Made by a program: the position numbers and the translations under genes
Notes under the pieces: generated by a model
Seen by the model: the letters and a program-made list of their open reading frames with translations, nothing else
What the model was told of the DNA's origin: nothing
Databases searched by the model: none
Part shown: piece after piece, positions 42,643 through 51,521 of the stretch
How positions within the stretch are numbered: the first letter of the stretch is position 1
Layout of the letters: the number at the start of each line of letters is the position of its first letter
Assembly (NCBI GenBank): GCA_020161505.1
Contig: JAIUNY010000004.1
Span: 62,001-126,000 of the forward strand
DNA: 64,000 bases
From: Armatimonadota bacterium
Lineage (GTDB): Bacteria; Armatimonadota; Fimbriimonadia; Fimbriimonadales; Fimbriimonadaceae
Reading direction: 5' to 3'

Positions 42643-43833
42643 CTACTCCGCATACAGCACCCGAGGGCGCGGCCGGAATTCGAATTTCACGGGCGGAAGC
42701 ACATCCTCTACCGACCCGTAAGAAAGCCCCGAGGAACCCTCCGCCTTTGGCGTTGACCCATCCAGCGACCCGACCGGCCCGGCGTTCCTGACCTGAGAAC
42801 GAGCCAAGCGCGAAGCCTGCTCCGTGATGCCAAAGCTCTGCACCAAAGGGAACCAGAATGGCTGCAGCACCCGACGATATCCATCCAGAGGATCCGCCGA
42901 TCCTCCTCGTGCGGAATCCAATCGCCTCGCCACGCGGAGCACTTCTAGACCCGCATCCTTTTTCTCGTAAGCCGCCGACAGCTCCTCAATCTGATCGTTG
43001 ATCGCTCGCACCACCCGCAGACGCATCGCGGCATGGATCAACGCTTGTCCATTCTCCACCTTCACCCCGAGCCGATCCGCAATTTGCGCCACAACCTCCG
43101 GATCTTCGGAAGCGAGCACCGCGACTCCCGCCTCCCGTTTGAGAAGCTCCAGGCTCGGAGGGAAGCTGGGGAACCCATCGGGCCGGACTTCGGACTCGAA
43201 ATTGGCCTCCAGATAGTCGCGCCACAGGGTGCTGGCGGCGAGAGCCGTCGGGGTGAAGTTTTCGTTCTGCAAGTGCCGCGCAAGCCCGGCGATGATCCCA
43301 GCTCCGCGCTCGGCTTCCGCCGATTTCCCGGCGTTCCTTGCCCGAATGCTCGCCGCCGCCAAAATCTGACCCATCTTCGCATAAGAAGTGATGTCCTCAT
43401 AATCGGCCAAAGGCACTTGATCCCACTCTCGCGGGAAGCTGCACCCCGCGCGCTTCGAGGCTTCCTCGGCGAGCCGAATGGCTGGCCCATAAACCGCCAG
43501 CACAAGATCCGCATCATCGGCGGTTGCCGATCCCGCCAAAAAGGCCCTCATCTGATCAGGGGTCACCTCGCGCTCTGCCTCGATCATCGCTTCGTGCATC
43601 CGCATGAGAGGAATCGCCGCGTTCTCATCGGGCGACAGCGCGCGAACCGAAGCGAACGCCTCCGCGGTCGTGGGAATGCCGAGCTTGGCAGACCTCTCCA
43701 ACTCCTTCGCGAGATCCCCCTCTGCTTCGGGAAGACCACGGAACAACAAGAACCCCCCGCCACAGCAACCCAGCGACATCACCCCCACCAGCACCGCGAC
43801 GCCTATCAAGGTCTTCTTTGTTCCCAGCTTCAT
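42643..43833 (-). CDS. N-terminally anchored protein related to the 19-kb protein
   Basis: A 396-residue protein with one N-terminal membrane segment (TLIGVAVLVGVMSLGCCGGGFLLF), then an all-helical region. The stretch RAGCSFPREWDQ...YAKMGQILAAASIRARNAGKSAEAERGAGIIAGLARHLQ parallels SPDCNLVRDWEN...SRLMINYAGYLGRRGKASEAFRTLGKVRRFAQLY in the protein encoded at 19067. It lacks the pseudopilin-like tail and ends in a Pro/Arg-rich segment (VKFEFRPRPRVLYAE). ATG 43833 is preferred over GTG 43860. Function unknown. Confidence 0.6.
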   Translation of the reverse strand: MKLGTKKTLIGVAVLVGVMSLGCCGGGFLLFRGLPEAEGDLAKELERSAKLGIPTTAEAFASVRALSPDENAAIPLMRMHEAMIEAEREVTPDQMRAFLAGSATADDADLVLAVYGPAIRLAEEASKRAGCSFPREWDQVPLADYEDITSYAKMGQILAAASIRARNAGKSAEAERGAGIIAGLARHLQNENFTPTALAASTLWRDYLEANFESEVRPDGFPSFPPSLELLKREAGVAVLASEDPEVVAQIADRLGVKVENGQALIHAAMRLRVVRAINDQIEELSAAYEKKDAGLEVLRVARRLDSARGGSADPLDGYRRVLQPFWFPLVQSFGITEQASRLARSQVRNAGPVGSLDGSTPKAEGSSGLSYGSVEDVLPPVKFEFRPRPRVLYAE

Positions 43834-43904
43834 TTCCCACAATCTCCGTCCGATTTTCACAAAATGGTAGACACATAGATACTATAGTGAAGTACCATCA
43901 AACC

Positions 43905-44306
43905 ATGGTTGCGAAGTTGGACGCACTTGGAATTGTAACGTCGGACATGGCTCGTTCGCTGGCCTTTTATCGCCTGCTTGGGGTGGAAACGCCACTGGAA
44001 CTGGATGACCACGTGGAAGCGGAGCTTCCGAATGGGCTGCGCCTCATGTGGGACTCACTGGACTTAGTGAGGCAGATCAACCCGAACTGGCAAACTCCGA
44101 TCGGCCACCGAATGGGGCTTGCCTTCTTGGCTGATTCGCCTGCCGGAGTGGACGTGATCTACCGCAAGATCGTCGGCTCAGGGCACGAAGGTGTGAAGGA
44201 GCCCTGGAATGCCTTCTGGGGCCAGCGCTACGCCCAGGTCGCCGATCCTGATGGCAACGTGATTGATCTCTTCGCCCCGCTGGAATCGGGGGGTGAACCG
44301 GGCTGA
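43905..44306 (+). CDS. VOC (glyoxalase-like) family protein
   Basis: A 133-residue vicinal-oxygen-chelate fold protein: two beta-alpha-beta-beta-beta units, MVAKLDALGIVTSDMARSLAFYRLLGV at the start and GHRMGLAFLADSPAGVDVIYRKI in the second half, ending QVADPDGNVIDLFAPL. Candidate metal or substrate ligands are the Glu and His near VEAELPNG, GHRMGLAF and DLFA. A -10-like TATAGT lies at 43883-43888. VOC proteins cover many activities (glyoxalase, fosfomycin or bleomycin resistance, dioxygenase), and nothing here picks one. Confidence 0.82.
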   Translation: MVAKLDALGIVTSDMARSLAFYRLLGVETPLELDDHVEAELPNGLRLMWDSLDLVRQINPNWQTPIGHRMGLAFLADSPAGVDVIYRKIVGSGHEGVKEPWNAFWGQRYAQVADPDGNVIDLFAPLESGGEPG

Positions 44307-44355
44307 GGGTCCGGGGTTCGGCAGGGGCCAGGGCTCGGTAGGTACGCTTCGGGGC

Positions 44356-45897
44356 GTGACTGAACGAGTGTGCGACGTCCTGATCGTCGGCGGCGGAACC
44401 GGGGGCACGGCCGCCGCACTGGCCCTTGCCGACTCCGGCCTCAAAGTGATCCTCACCGAGGAGACCGACTGGATCGGCGGGCAACTCACCGCGCAAGCTG
44501 TCCCGCCCGACGAGCATCCATGGATCGAGTCGATGGGATGCACCGCGCGCTACCGCGAGTACCGCGAGCGCGTGCGACTGCGCTACCGACTCGCCCGCAA
44601 TCTTCGACCAGAAGCATTCTCAAACAAGCGACTGAACCCCGGTGGAGGATGGGTCAGCCACCTCTGCCACGATCCCGCCCTCGGCCACGAAATCCTGCGC
44701 GAAATGATCGAGCCGGCCCGCGCGCGCGGTCTTCTGCTCCTCCTCAACACCAAGCCGATTTCCGCGACCACGAGCAACGACCAAGTTGATTCCGTCATCG
44801 TCCGCAGCTCCGAAACCGGCGAGGACACAATCATCCGCGCCCGATACGTGCTCGATGCCACCGAAACCGGCGATCTGCTCCCCCTCACCGGCACCGAATA
44901 CCGGCTTGGCGCCGAATCGAAGAGCGAAACCGATGAGCCAAACGCGCTCGATGGCCCGGCGGAAACCGACAATGTTCAAGGCATCACCTGGTGCGCCGCC
45001 ATTGGCTGGGATCCGGAAGGGGATCACACGATCGAAAAGCCCCGCGAGTACGATTTCTGGCTCAACCATCAACCCAAGGGCTGGCCGGTGAAGTTGCTCA
45101 GCTTCCAAATGCTGCATGTTCAACGCGGTGAACTTGTCGATTTCCCCCTCTTTAGCGACAACTGGTTCAGCCTGTTCACCTATCGGCAAATCGTCGATCC
45201 GGCCGTGCACACGGTTCCCACCGAAGCCGCCACGATCATGAACTGGCCGATGAACGACTACTATGAAGGCACGGTGATTGACGTCGATGAAGCCACAACC
45301 GCCGCACGATACGAATCCTCCAAGCAGCTCACCCTCAGCATGATCTACTGGATGCAGACCGAGCACGGCTACAAGGGTCTCCGCCTCCGGCCCGATCTCA
45401 CCGGAACCAAGGATGGACTGGCCAAATCAGCTTATATCCGAGAATCGAGAAGGATCGTGGCCCGGCACACCATCCGTGAGCAAGATGTCGCCAGCTACAC
45501 CAACCCCGGCATGATCCTCCCGCCGAAGGTGGAGCGCAGTGTCGGAATCGGTGCCTACCGAATCGATCTCCACCCGAGCACCAATGGTCGTCCGACGATT
45601 GACACCAGCACTTTGCCCTTCCAAATCCCCCTCGGATCACTGATTCCCGTACGCGTGCGCAACCTGCTGCCCGCTTGCAAGAACTTGGGCGTCACCCATA
45701 TCACCAATGGGTGCTACCGGCTCCATCCGGTCGAGTGGAACATCGGAGAGGCAGCGGGATTGCTTGCTGCTTTCTGCCTCAAAAACAACCTCGAACCCAC
45801 CCAGGTGGACGAAAATCCCGAGGCTTGGGGCAACTTTGAGGCCCTCCTCCATCGCCACGGAATCGACACCGATTGGCCGAGGTTCCGCGCGTTGTAA
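44356..45897 (+). CDS. FAD-dependent oxidoreductase
   Basis: A 513-residue flavoprotein of the FAD_oxidored type (thiamine-biosynthesis/xanthan-lyase-associated group). The N-terminal dinucleotide site is CDVLIVGGGTGGTAAALALADSG, followed by LTEETDWIGGQLTAQ; the second FAD region contains RYVLDATETGDLLPL. The end SLIPVRVRNLLPACKNLGVTHITNGCYRLHPVEWNIGEAAG is typical. GTG 44356 is chosen. The substrate is unknown; related enzymes sit in polysaccharide or sugar-degradation loci. Confidence 0.85.
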   Translation: MTERVCDVLIVGGGTGGTAAALALADSGLKVILTEETDWIGGQLTAQAVPPDEHPWIESMGCTARYREYRERVRLRYRLARNLRPEAFSNKRLNPGGGWVSHLCHDPALGHEILREMIEPARARGLLLLLNTKPISATTSNDQVDSVIVRSSETGEDTIIRARYVLDATETGDLLPLTGTEYRLGAESKSETDEPNALDGPAETDNVQGITWCAAIGWDPEGDHTIEKPREYDFWLNHQPKGWPVKLLSFQMLHVQRGELVDFPLFSDNWFSLFTYRQIVDPAVHTVPTEAATIMNWPMNDYYEGTVIDVDEATTAARYESSKQLTLSMIYWMQTEHGYKGLRLRPDLTGTKDGLAKSAYIRESRRIVARHTIREQDVASYTNPGMILPPKVERSVGIGAYRIDLHPSTNGRPTIDTSTLPFQIPLGSLIPVRVRNLLPACKNLGVTHITNGCYRLHPVEWNIGEAAGLLAAFCLKNNLEPTQVDENPEAWGNFEALLHRHGIDTDWPRFRAL

Positions 45898-45959
45898 CCG
45901 CCCTGTAAGACGATTGGTCAACGCCAAACCCCCTCCTCCGGCTAAAATACGGGTGGATT

Positions 45960-46343
45960 ATGAAGAAGCTCGTCGTGCGCTGGATCATCATGGTGGTGGC
46001 GATGGTCATTGCGGCGACGATCGTCGGGCTGATCCCCGGAACGAGATTCCGGGTTGATCTCACCCCAACGGGTGTCTTGTCCCTCTTTCTCGGGACAGCG
46101 GTGCTCGCGTTGGTGAACGCAACGCTCGGCAAGCTGATCAAAATCCTTACTCTGCCGCTCACGTGTCTCACCCTCGGACTGTTCTCGTTGGTCATCAACG
46201 CCGCGCTCTTTTGGGCGGTCGGAACCCTGGGGCTCGGATTCACGGTCGGCGGGCCGCTCGATGCCTTCCTCGGATCAATCCTGGTCTCGGCATGCGCGGC
46301 GGTGCTAGGAGTCTTTGTCTCCGATGAAAAGAAAGACGAGTAA
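45960..46343 (+). CDS. Phage-holin-4-like (YvlD-type) membrane protein
   Basis: A 127-residue protein with four membrane segments, as in the DUF/holin family PF04020: KKLVVRWIIMVVAMVIAATIVGLI, LSLFLGTAVLALVNATLGKLIKILTLPLTCLTLGLFSLVINA (in pieces: LGKLIKILTLPLTCLTLG) and LDAFLGSILVSACAAVLGVFVS. The LTLPLT-LGLF phrase is diagnostic. It overlaps the YvcK gene and is probably co-transcribed with it. Function unknown; holin activity is not implied. Confidence 0.82.
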   Translation: MKKLVVRWIIMVVAMVIAATIVGLIPGTRFRVDLTPTGVLSLFLGTAVLALVNATLGKLIKILTLPLTCLTLGLFSLVINAALFWAVGTLGLGFTVGGPLDAFLGSILVSACAAVLGVFVSDEKKDE

Positions 46344-47646
46344 GCCTCGTCGCCTCCGAAACTGGATCGCCCCCACCGCCGAGCTGTTCCGCTACGTGGC
46401 CCTCGCATTTATCGGGGCGCTGATTGCTGTGCTCGGCTTCGTGATGAGTTTTCAGCATGTTTTCCGGCCCGGACTTGACCAAATGGCTCTCTGGTGGGGC
46501 GGTTTTGCCGAGTCTCTGAGCGCCGGAAAAGATCCCCGTCAGATCACCCACCTCTTCGGAGGCGTCCTCATGCTCGCCGGTGGATACTCGGTTTATCGAG
46601 GGCTGCGCGGGTTCTTTCGACGCCTCGGCAGCGTCTCGGCAACGCCAGGGAAGAACACTCTGGTCGGGGGCTACTTGCGTAAACAGCAGCTCGCGCGCGG
46701 TCCCCGGATTGTGGCTCTGGGCGGAGGAACCGGTCTCTCCACCCTGCTCCGCGGTCTCAAACAGTACAGCAGCAACATTACGGCCATCGTCACGGTGACC
46801 GATGATGGAGGCTCCAGCGGTCGGCTTTCGGCGGATCTCGGCATCATCCCGCCGGGAGACATGCGCAACTGCCTCGTGGCCCTTGCTGATGCGGAAAAGA
46901 GGATGACCGATCTCTTCCAGTATCGGTTTGCTGCGGGAAGCGGGGCGCTCAGCGGACATTCGCTCGGGAATCTTCTTCTCGCAGGATTTGTGGAACAAGC
47001 GGGCGGAGACTTCGATAAAGCCCTCACGCTTGCTTCCGAAACGCTTGCCATTCGTGGGCGTGTGATCCCCTCAACAACCGACCACGTCACCCTCCGCGCG
47101 GTGATGGAAGACGGCTCAGAGCTCCTCGGCGAAACGAGCATTGTCGAGTCCGATTTGCTCATCCGCCGCATCCATCTGGAGCCTTCGACCTCGGTTGCCC
47201 ACGCCGCCGCCCTGGAGGCGATCGCAGAGGCCGATCTGATTTGTATCGGCCCGGGGAGTGTTTACACCAGCGTCGTCCCCAACCTTCTTGTGCCGGGAAT
47301 TGCTGAGGCGATTCAGCAGTCCAGCGCGCTCAAGGCGTATATCTGCAACGTGATGACGCAGCACGGAGAGAGCGACCACTTCACCGCCGCCGAGCACGTG
47401 CTCGCAATTCACGCCAATGTTCCATCCCGGGTGTTCGACTATGTGCTCGTCAACACCGGAACACCCACTCTCGGACTGCTTCAGCGCTACCAAGAATCAG
47501 GACAGGAACTCGTGATTCCCGACTTCGAGAGGATCAAGCAGATGGGATACAAGCCAGTTACCGGCAATTTTATGAATGAAACCGATTACGTGCGTCACGA
47601 TCCGATGAGGATCGCGGCGCGCCTCATCGACCTCCTGACCAAGTGA
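46324..47646 (+). CDS. yvcK: YvcK/CofD-like gluconeogenesis factor with N-terminal membrane segments
   Basis: A 440-residue protein. Two membrane segments occupy the first 110 residues (LFRYVALAFIGALIAVLGFVMS; LFGGVLMLAGGYSVYRGL). The YvcK domain then starts PRIVALGGGTGLSTLLRGLKQ, with VTVTDDGGSSGRL, LPPGDMRNCL-like IPPGDMRNCLVALA and GPGSVYTSVVPNLLV, the nucleotide-sugar binding motifs (UDP-GlcNAc in B. subtilis). The membrane-anchored form is known in several phyla. It affects cell shape and carbon use in B. subtilis. Start at ATG 46324 or TTG 46315 cannot be separated; AGGAG is at 46307-46311. Confidence 0.9.
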   Translation: MKRKTSKPRRLRNWIAPTAELFRYVALAFIGALIAVLGFVMSFQHVFRPGLDQMALWWGGFAESLSAGKDPRQITHLFGGVLMLAGGYSVYRGLRGFFRRLGSVSATPGKNTLVGGYLRKQQLARGPRIVALGGGTGLSTLLRGLKQYSSNITAIVTVTDDGGSSGRLSADLGIIPPGDMRNCLVALADAEKRMTDLFQYRFAAGSGALSGHSLGNLLLAGFVEQAGGDFDKALTLASETLAIRGRVIPSTTDHVTLRAVMEDGSELLGETSIVESDLLIRRIHLEPSTSVAHAAALEAIAEADLICIGPGSVYTSVVPNLLVPGIAEAIQQSSALKAYICNVMTQHGESDHFTAAEHVLAIHANVPSRVFDYVLVNTGTPTLGLLQRYQESGQELVIPDFERIKQMGYKPVTGNFMNETDYVRHDPMRIAARLIDLLTK

Positions 47647-48212
47647 TGGCTATGCGTGGCGTCTTGATGATCCTGAGTGGCCCGAGCGGTGTGGGCAAAG
47701 ACACTGTCATCGAAGCCTGGCGCGCCATTGATCCGACGGTGCAACGCGTCGTCGCTTACGCCACCCGCGATCCTCGCCCGGGTGAGGTGGATGGGTACGA
47801 CTATCACTTCATTTCGAGAGAAACATTTTTGGCGAAAGCCGAAAAGGGCGACTTCCTTGAGTACAAAAAAGTGCATGGAAACTTCTATGCAACCCCTCTC
47901 ACCGACATGGAGCAGATGCTGGCGGAAGGGAAGGTTGCGATTCTCAAAATTGATGTGCAAGGTGCGCTTGAGGCGATGAAGTTGCGCCCGGATGCGGTCA
48001 GCGTCTTCCTGCTGCCCCCCAGCGAACAGGAGCTGGAGCGCCGGCTCCGTGGAAGAGGGACGGAGGACGAAGAAAAACTCCAGATCCGCCTCGCCAATGC
48101 GCTCGGAGAACTCGCCTTGGCGACCCACTACCAACACCAAGTGAGGAACGACAGCGTAGAAGAAGTTGTGGCAGAACTTGCCGAAATCGTGCGAAAGGAG
48201 CGAGGCGTATGA
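47646..48212 (+). CDS. gmk: Guanylate kinase
   Basis: Phosphorylates GMP to GDP. The 188 residues show the P-loop ILSGPSGVGKDT, RDPRPGEVDGYDYHF for the GMP-binding site, and the DVQGALE strand. Start ATG 47646 overlaps the YvcK stop as TGATG; a GTG at 47643 and ATG at 47652 are alternatives. The gene is followed by coaBC after a four-base overlap, as in many bacteria, but the usual small rpoZ gene is missing between them. Confidence 0.95.
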   Translation: MAMRGVLMILSGPSGVGKDTVIEAWRAIDPTVQRVVAYATRDPRPGEVDGYDYHFISRETFLAKAEKGDFLEYKKVHGNFYATPLTDMEQMLAEGKVAILKIDVQGALEAMKLRPDAVSVFLLPPSEQELERRLRGRGTEDEEKLQIRLANALGELALATHYQHQVRNDSVEEVVAELAEIVRKERGV

Positions 48213-49387
48213 AGCGCGTGGTACTGGGGGTCAGCGGAAGCGTCGCAGCTTATCGGGCGGCTGACCTCGCCCGCGACCTCATGCGGGCCGGATGCGAAGT
48301 ACGCGTGTGCCTCACCGATGCCGCGCAGAATTTCGTGCAGCCCGCTCTCTTCGAAGCGCTGACGGGCCAACCTTGCCTGCAGGATGTGTTCGAGGAACCT
48401 GTGCGAGGTCGCATGGCTCACATCGACTGGGCGCGGCAGGCGGATCTGATTCTCATCGCACCGGCGACGGCCAACACGCTCGCCAAACTCGCCCACGGCG
48501 ACGGGGAAGACATGCTGACGACTCTCGCGCTGGCTGCCACCGGCCCGATAGTCGTGGCCCCCGCGATGAATCCCGCCATGTACACCCACCCTGCCACCCA
48601 GGCCTCGATGGAGTCGCTCAAAGCGCGGGGAGTTCACTTTTTGGAACCAGTTGAAGGGGATGTTGCTTGCGGCGAAAACGGGCAAGGGAAGCTCGCCGCG
48701 AACTCCCAAATAGTGCAAGAAACCCTGCTTATCCTCCATAGAGCAGAGAAGCTGAAGGGTCAAACCGTTCTCATCACCAGCGGCCCGACCGAGGAGCCGA
48801 TTGACGATGTTCGATTCCTGACGAACCGGTCAAGCGGGAAAATGGGCATGGCGGTTGCCCGCGCTGCCAAACTCATGGGCGCCGAGGTCATCCTCATCTC
48901 AGGCCCGACCAGCCTGCCAACACCGACAGATTTCCGAGTGATCCCGGTACGCACCGCCGAAGAGATGCGATCGGCAGCCCTCGGTGAAATTCGCCACGCC
49001 CATCTGGTCATAGGAGTGGCGGCCGTGGCCGACTACCGCCCCGCCGAGCGGGTTCAGGGCAAAATTCGTCGATCAGAAGAGGAAATGGTACTTAAACTTG
49101 TGCTTAACCCCGACATCATTGCGGAATTGGCGCAGGCTCATCCAGAGAAAAAGGTGGTGGCCTTTGCGGCCGAACCGACTTCGGATCCGGAGGTGGCACG
49201 GGCAAAAATGCTCCGGAAAGGCGTTCACGCCATTGCGATGAATGATGTTTCGCGCCCGGATATCGGCTTCGGAGCCGACGAAAATGAACTGAAACTGCTG
49301 TTTACCGATGGAAAATCGGCGGAATCAGGCAAGCAGAGCAAGCTCGGATGCGCGCTCTGGCTCCTTGAAAAACTGACGGAAGCGTAG
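48209..49387 (+). CDS. coaBC: Bifunctional phosphopantothenoylcysteine decarboxylase/phosphopantothenate-cysteine ligase
   Basis: Two consecutive steps of coenzyme A synthesis. The 392 residues begin with the flavoprotein decarboxylase half (VVLGVSGSVAAYRAADL; APATANTLAKLAHG; VAPAMNPAMYTHPATQ; EGDVACGENGQGKL with the active-site Cys). From about 190 comes the CoaB ligase half (TVLITSGPTEEPIDDVRFLTNRSSGKMG; GVAAVADYRPAE; KLVLNPDIIAEL). The second half ends in NDVSRPDIGFGADENE. It is the last gene of the yvcK-gmk-coaBC run, and its end is seven bases from the convergent gene's stop. Confidence 0.95.
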   Translation: MKRVVLGVSGSVAAYRAADLARDLMRAGCEVRVCLTDAAQNFVQPALFEALTGQPCLQDVFEEPVRGRMAHIDWARQADLILIAPATANTLAKLAHGDGEDMLTTLALAATGPIVVAPAMNPAMYTHPATQASMESLKARGVHFLEPVEGDVACGENGQGKLAANSQIVQETLLILHRAEKLKGQTVLITSGPTEEPIDDVRFLTNRSSGKMGMAVARAAKLMGAEVILISGPTSLPTPTDFRVIPVRTAEEMRSAALGEIRHAHLVIGVAAVADYRPAERVQGKIRRSEEEMVLKLVLNPDIIAELAQAHPEKKVVAFAAEPTSDPEVARAKMLRKGVHAIAMNDVSRPDIGFGADENELKLLFTDGKSAESGKQSKLGCALWLLEKLTEA

Positions 49388-49393
49388 TCCTGC

Positions 49394-50089
49394 TCAGCGT
49401 TTCGTCAAAGAGATTGTGCCGCTGGCGGTGCCGCCGCTCATCCAGTTTTCGACCGTCGCTTTCATACGTAGGGGCTGTCCGGTGTTGGCATCGACCCACC
49501 ACGTTCCTGTGCCCTTGTAGGGGCGTTCGCGACCATCCTCACCGAAGGAAAACTCGATCTCTGCCACAGCAAACTTATTCAATTCCACGAGTCCGCGGTA
49601 GCGGTAGGTGATTCTGGCCCCCGGGAATTCCTTGTCTGGTTCGTAGCGATGCTGCCATCCTCCACCCACGTTCACCGGGGCAGGGGGGGCCACGAAGCGG
49701 GTGACCACGGCCAGCCGTCGAGTTTCGGCAGAGTTCTGGGCTTTTTCAATGCTGAGCACCGCGCCATTCCCCGCATGGCGCACCACACTCTCGTTGGTGC
49801 GTTCGTCACGGATTTCTTCAGTTCCGACCCGCATCATCGTTCCCTTGTTGACGGATCGAACCGTATAGCCTTCGGAGCTCACCTTGCTGATTGTTTGCAC
49901 AATGAGAGCCTCGGCGGAAAAAGGTTGGCTCTTGTCCAGGCTGTTGATGACCATTTCGTATTCCGTCACCGCGCCGCTCACGGGTTTCCAGCGCAGATCC
50001 AACGCTTTGTTCTGCAAAGTATTTTGTCCGGACGACATTGCGAAGAAAAGAACCGCTAAACTCGTCATAGCTGTAAGAAAGACGTGCAT
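49394..50089 (-). CDS. Exported protein, unknown (DUF6263-like pattern)
   Basis: A 231-residue protein with a hydrophobic N-terminus (VFLTAMTSLAVLFFAMSSG). The mature part is beta-rich (KPVSGAVTEYEMVINSLDKSQ; YRYRGLVELNKFAVAEIEFSFGEDG; WWVDANTGQPLRMKATVE). The pattern is like secreted proteins annotated DUF6263, as is the longer protein at 55674. ATG 50089 is the best start. Divergent from the gene at 50121. Confidence 0.6.
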   Translation of the reverse strand: MHVFLTAMTSLAVLFFAMSSGQNTLQNKALDLRWKPVSGAVTEYEMVINSLDKSQPFSAEALIVQTISKVSSEGYTVRSVNKGTMMRVGTEEIRDERTNESVVRHAGNGAVLSIEKAQNSAETRRLAVVTRFVAPPAPVNVGGGWQHRYEPDKEFPGARITYRYRGLVELNKFAVAEIEFSFGEDGRERPYKGTGTWWVDANTGQPLRMKATVENWMSGGTASGTISLTKR

Positions 50090-50120
50090 TGCGCGGCTTC
50101 GGCACATCGCGGGGAAGAAA

Positions 50121-51521
50121 ATGAGGATCACGCAGACAAGGGTTGGGTCGTTTTGGGGAATGGTGCTCGCTTGCGCGGCAGCGATGAGCGCTGCGGCGCA
50201 AACCCCATCGATTGAGATGATGGATCGCGTCTTACTGCTTCCGGGGACATCGTACGTGGTGATGCCTCAGAAGCAGATTGGCTACGGCATGATCCCGCCC
50301 CAAACGGTGACTCCGTCGACGAATGGCCGGTCGATTGCCTTCGTGGCGACGGCTCCCGAAGCCTTGCTGAATCCCAAGGCGCCTCTGATCCGGGGGATCT
50401 ATGCTCATCGGGTCGGATCGGGCCGCACTTCCATGATGCTCCGACTGAATCCCAATCAAGAGGTAGGCGCGATGCACTGGTTGGGGGATCGCTTGGTGGC
50501 GAAGATCAATCGGGAAGGCGTCTCAGAGCTTGTTCTCCTGGGGCCAGGAGACAACCAGTTCCGCAACATCACGAGTTGGTCGGAGATGAGTATAGTTGCC
50601 CCGGCAGAAGAGGATCCGAATCCGAACCAGCCGGCCTGGCCTGCGGGCATGGTTCTCACGCGGTGGCTCGGTGGAACGGAGAGCGTTTGCTATTTGATGG
50701 CGCAAACAAGCGCCACAACGACTGAGCTCTGGGCGGTGAATGCGGGGGGCCAGTTGCAGCGTCAGCCCGTCGATCTTAGTCAGATTCAGCCGGAGTTTGC
50801 CATCGTCCTTCCCAATGGCCTGATCGCCCTGCGACGCCAGAAGGGAGAGCGCGAGATCTTCACCTGTCTGAACCCCGTCACGGGAACCTTGGTTCAGTAT
50901 GAAGAGCTTCCGCCCAAGAATGAGGTGCGCCTGGAAGTAGATCGGCCTTGGTACATGAATGCCAGACAGACAAAAAGGGGATTTGGACGGAATGCCCTCG
51001 TGCTCGGTGCGTTTGAGTTGGAGGATCCCCCAACCCCGGCAGTCGTGACGGAGAATGCGGTGAAGGGCGGCGTGATGCCGGAAAAGAAGGCCGTGTGGTT
51101 TGTGGATTCCTTTGGCCTTTATCTGTGCGATCTGATGCCGGTTGATTCCGAACAACTGGAGGCCCTGATGAAGGAAGCGGTGAAGGCTGACGCCATTTCC
51201 CGGGCGAAGCAGGTGGGCACCGGAATGATGATCTACGGGGCCGACTACGACGACTATTTGCCTCGCTCGGGCGATTGGCAAAGCGCGGTGTTGCCGTATC
51301 TCAGGGACAGCGATGTGATGGAGGGATTTATCTACATGGGCAACGGGGAGAATCTCAGCAACATCAAGGATCCTGGCAATGAGGTTCTTGGTTACATCGA
51401 GACTCCCTACGGCCGCGCGATTGTCCGCATGGACAGCAGTGTGAAATGGGAAGACAAACCCAAAGCCCTCGCCCTCGACAGACGCTGGTGGGATCATCGG
51501 TACCAGGTGGCGCGGCGTTAG
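50121..51521 (+). CDS. Secreted protein ending in a pilin-head-like domain
   Basis: A 466-residue protein with GGGGAAG at 50110-50116 and ATG 50121. A signal peptide (VGSFWGMVLACAAAMSAAAQ) is followed by about 330 residues of beta-repeat character that may form a propeller (phrases like GVSELVLLGPGDNQFRNI, AIVLPNGLIALRRQKG). Residues about 370-466, ADAISRAKQVGTGMMIYGADYDDYLPRSGDWQSAVLPYL (in pieces), look like the soluble head of H-X9-DG pseudopilins, including IVRMDSSVKW near the end, yet the pilin N-terminal helix is absent. Confidence 0.65.
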   Translation: MRITQTRVGSFWGMVLACAAAMSAAAQTPSIEMMDRVLLLPGTSYVVMPQKQIGYGMIPPQTVTPSTNGRSIAFVATAPEALLNPKAPLIRGIYAHRVGSGRTSMMLRLNPNQEVGAMHWLGDRLVAKINREGVSELVLLGPGDNQFRNITSWSEMSIVAPAEEDPNPNQPAWPAGMVLTRWLGGTESVCYLMAQTSATTTELWAVNAGGQLQRQPVDLSQIQPEFAIVLPNGLIALRRQKGEREIFTCLNPVTGTLVQYEELPPKNEVRLEVDRPWYMNARQTKRGFGRNALVLGAFELEDPPTPAVVTENAVKGGVMPEKKAVWFVDSFGLYLCDLMPVDSEQLEALMKEAVKADAISRAKQVGTGMMIYGADYDDYLPRSGDWQSAVLPYLRDSDVMEGFIYMGNGENLSNIKDPGNEVLGYIETPYGRAIVRMDSSVKWEDKPKALALDRRWWDHRYQVARR

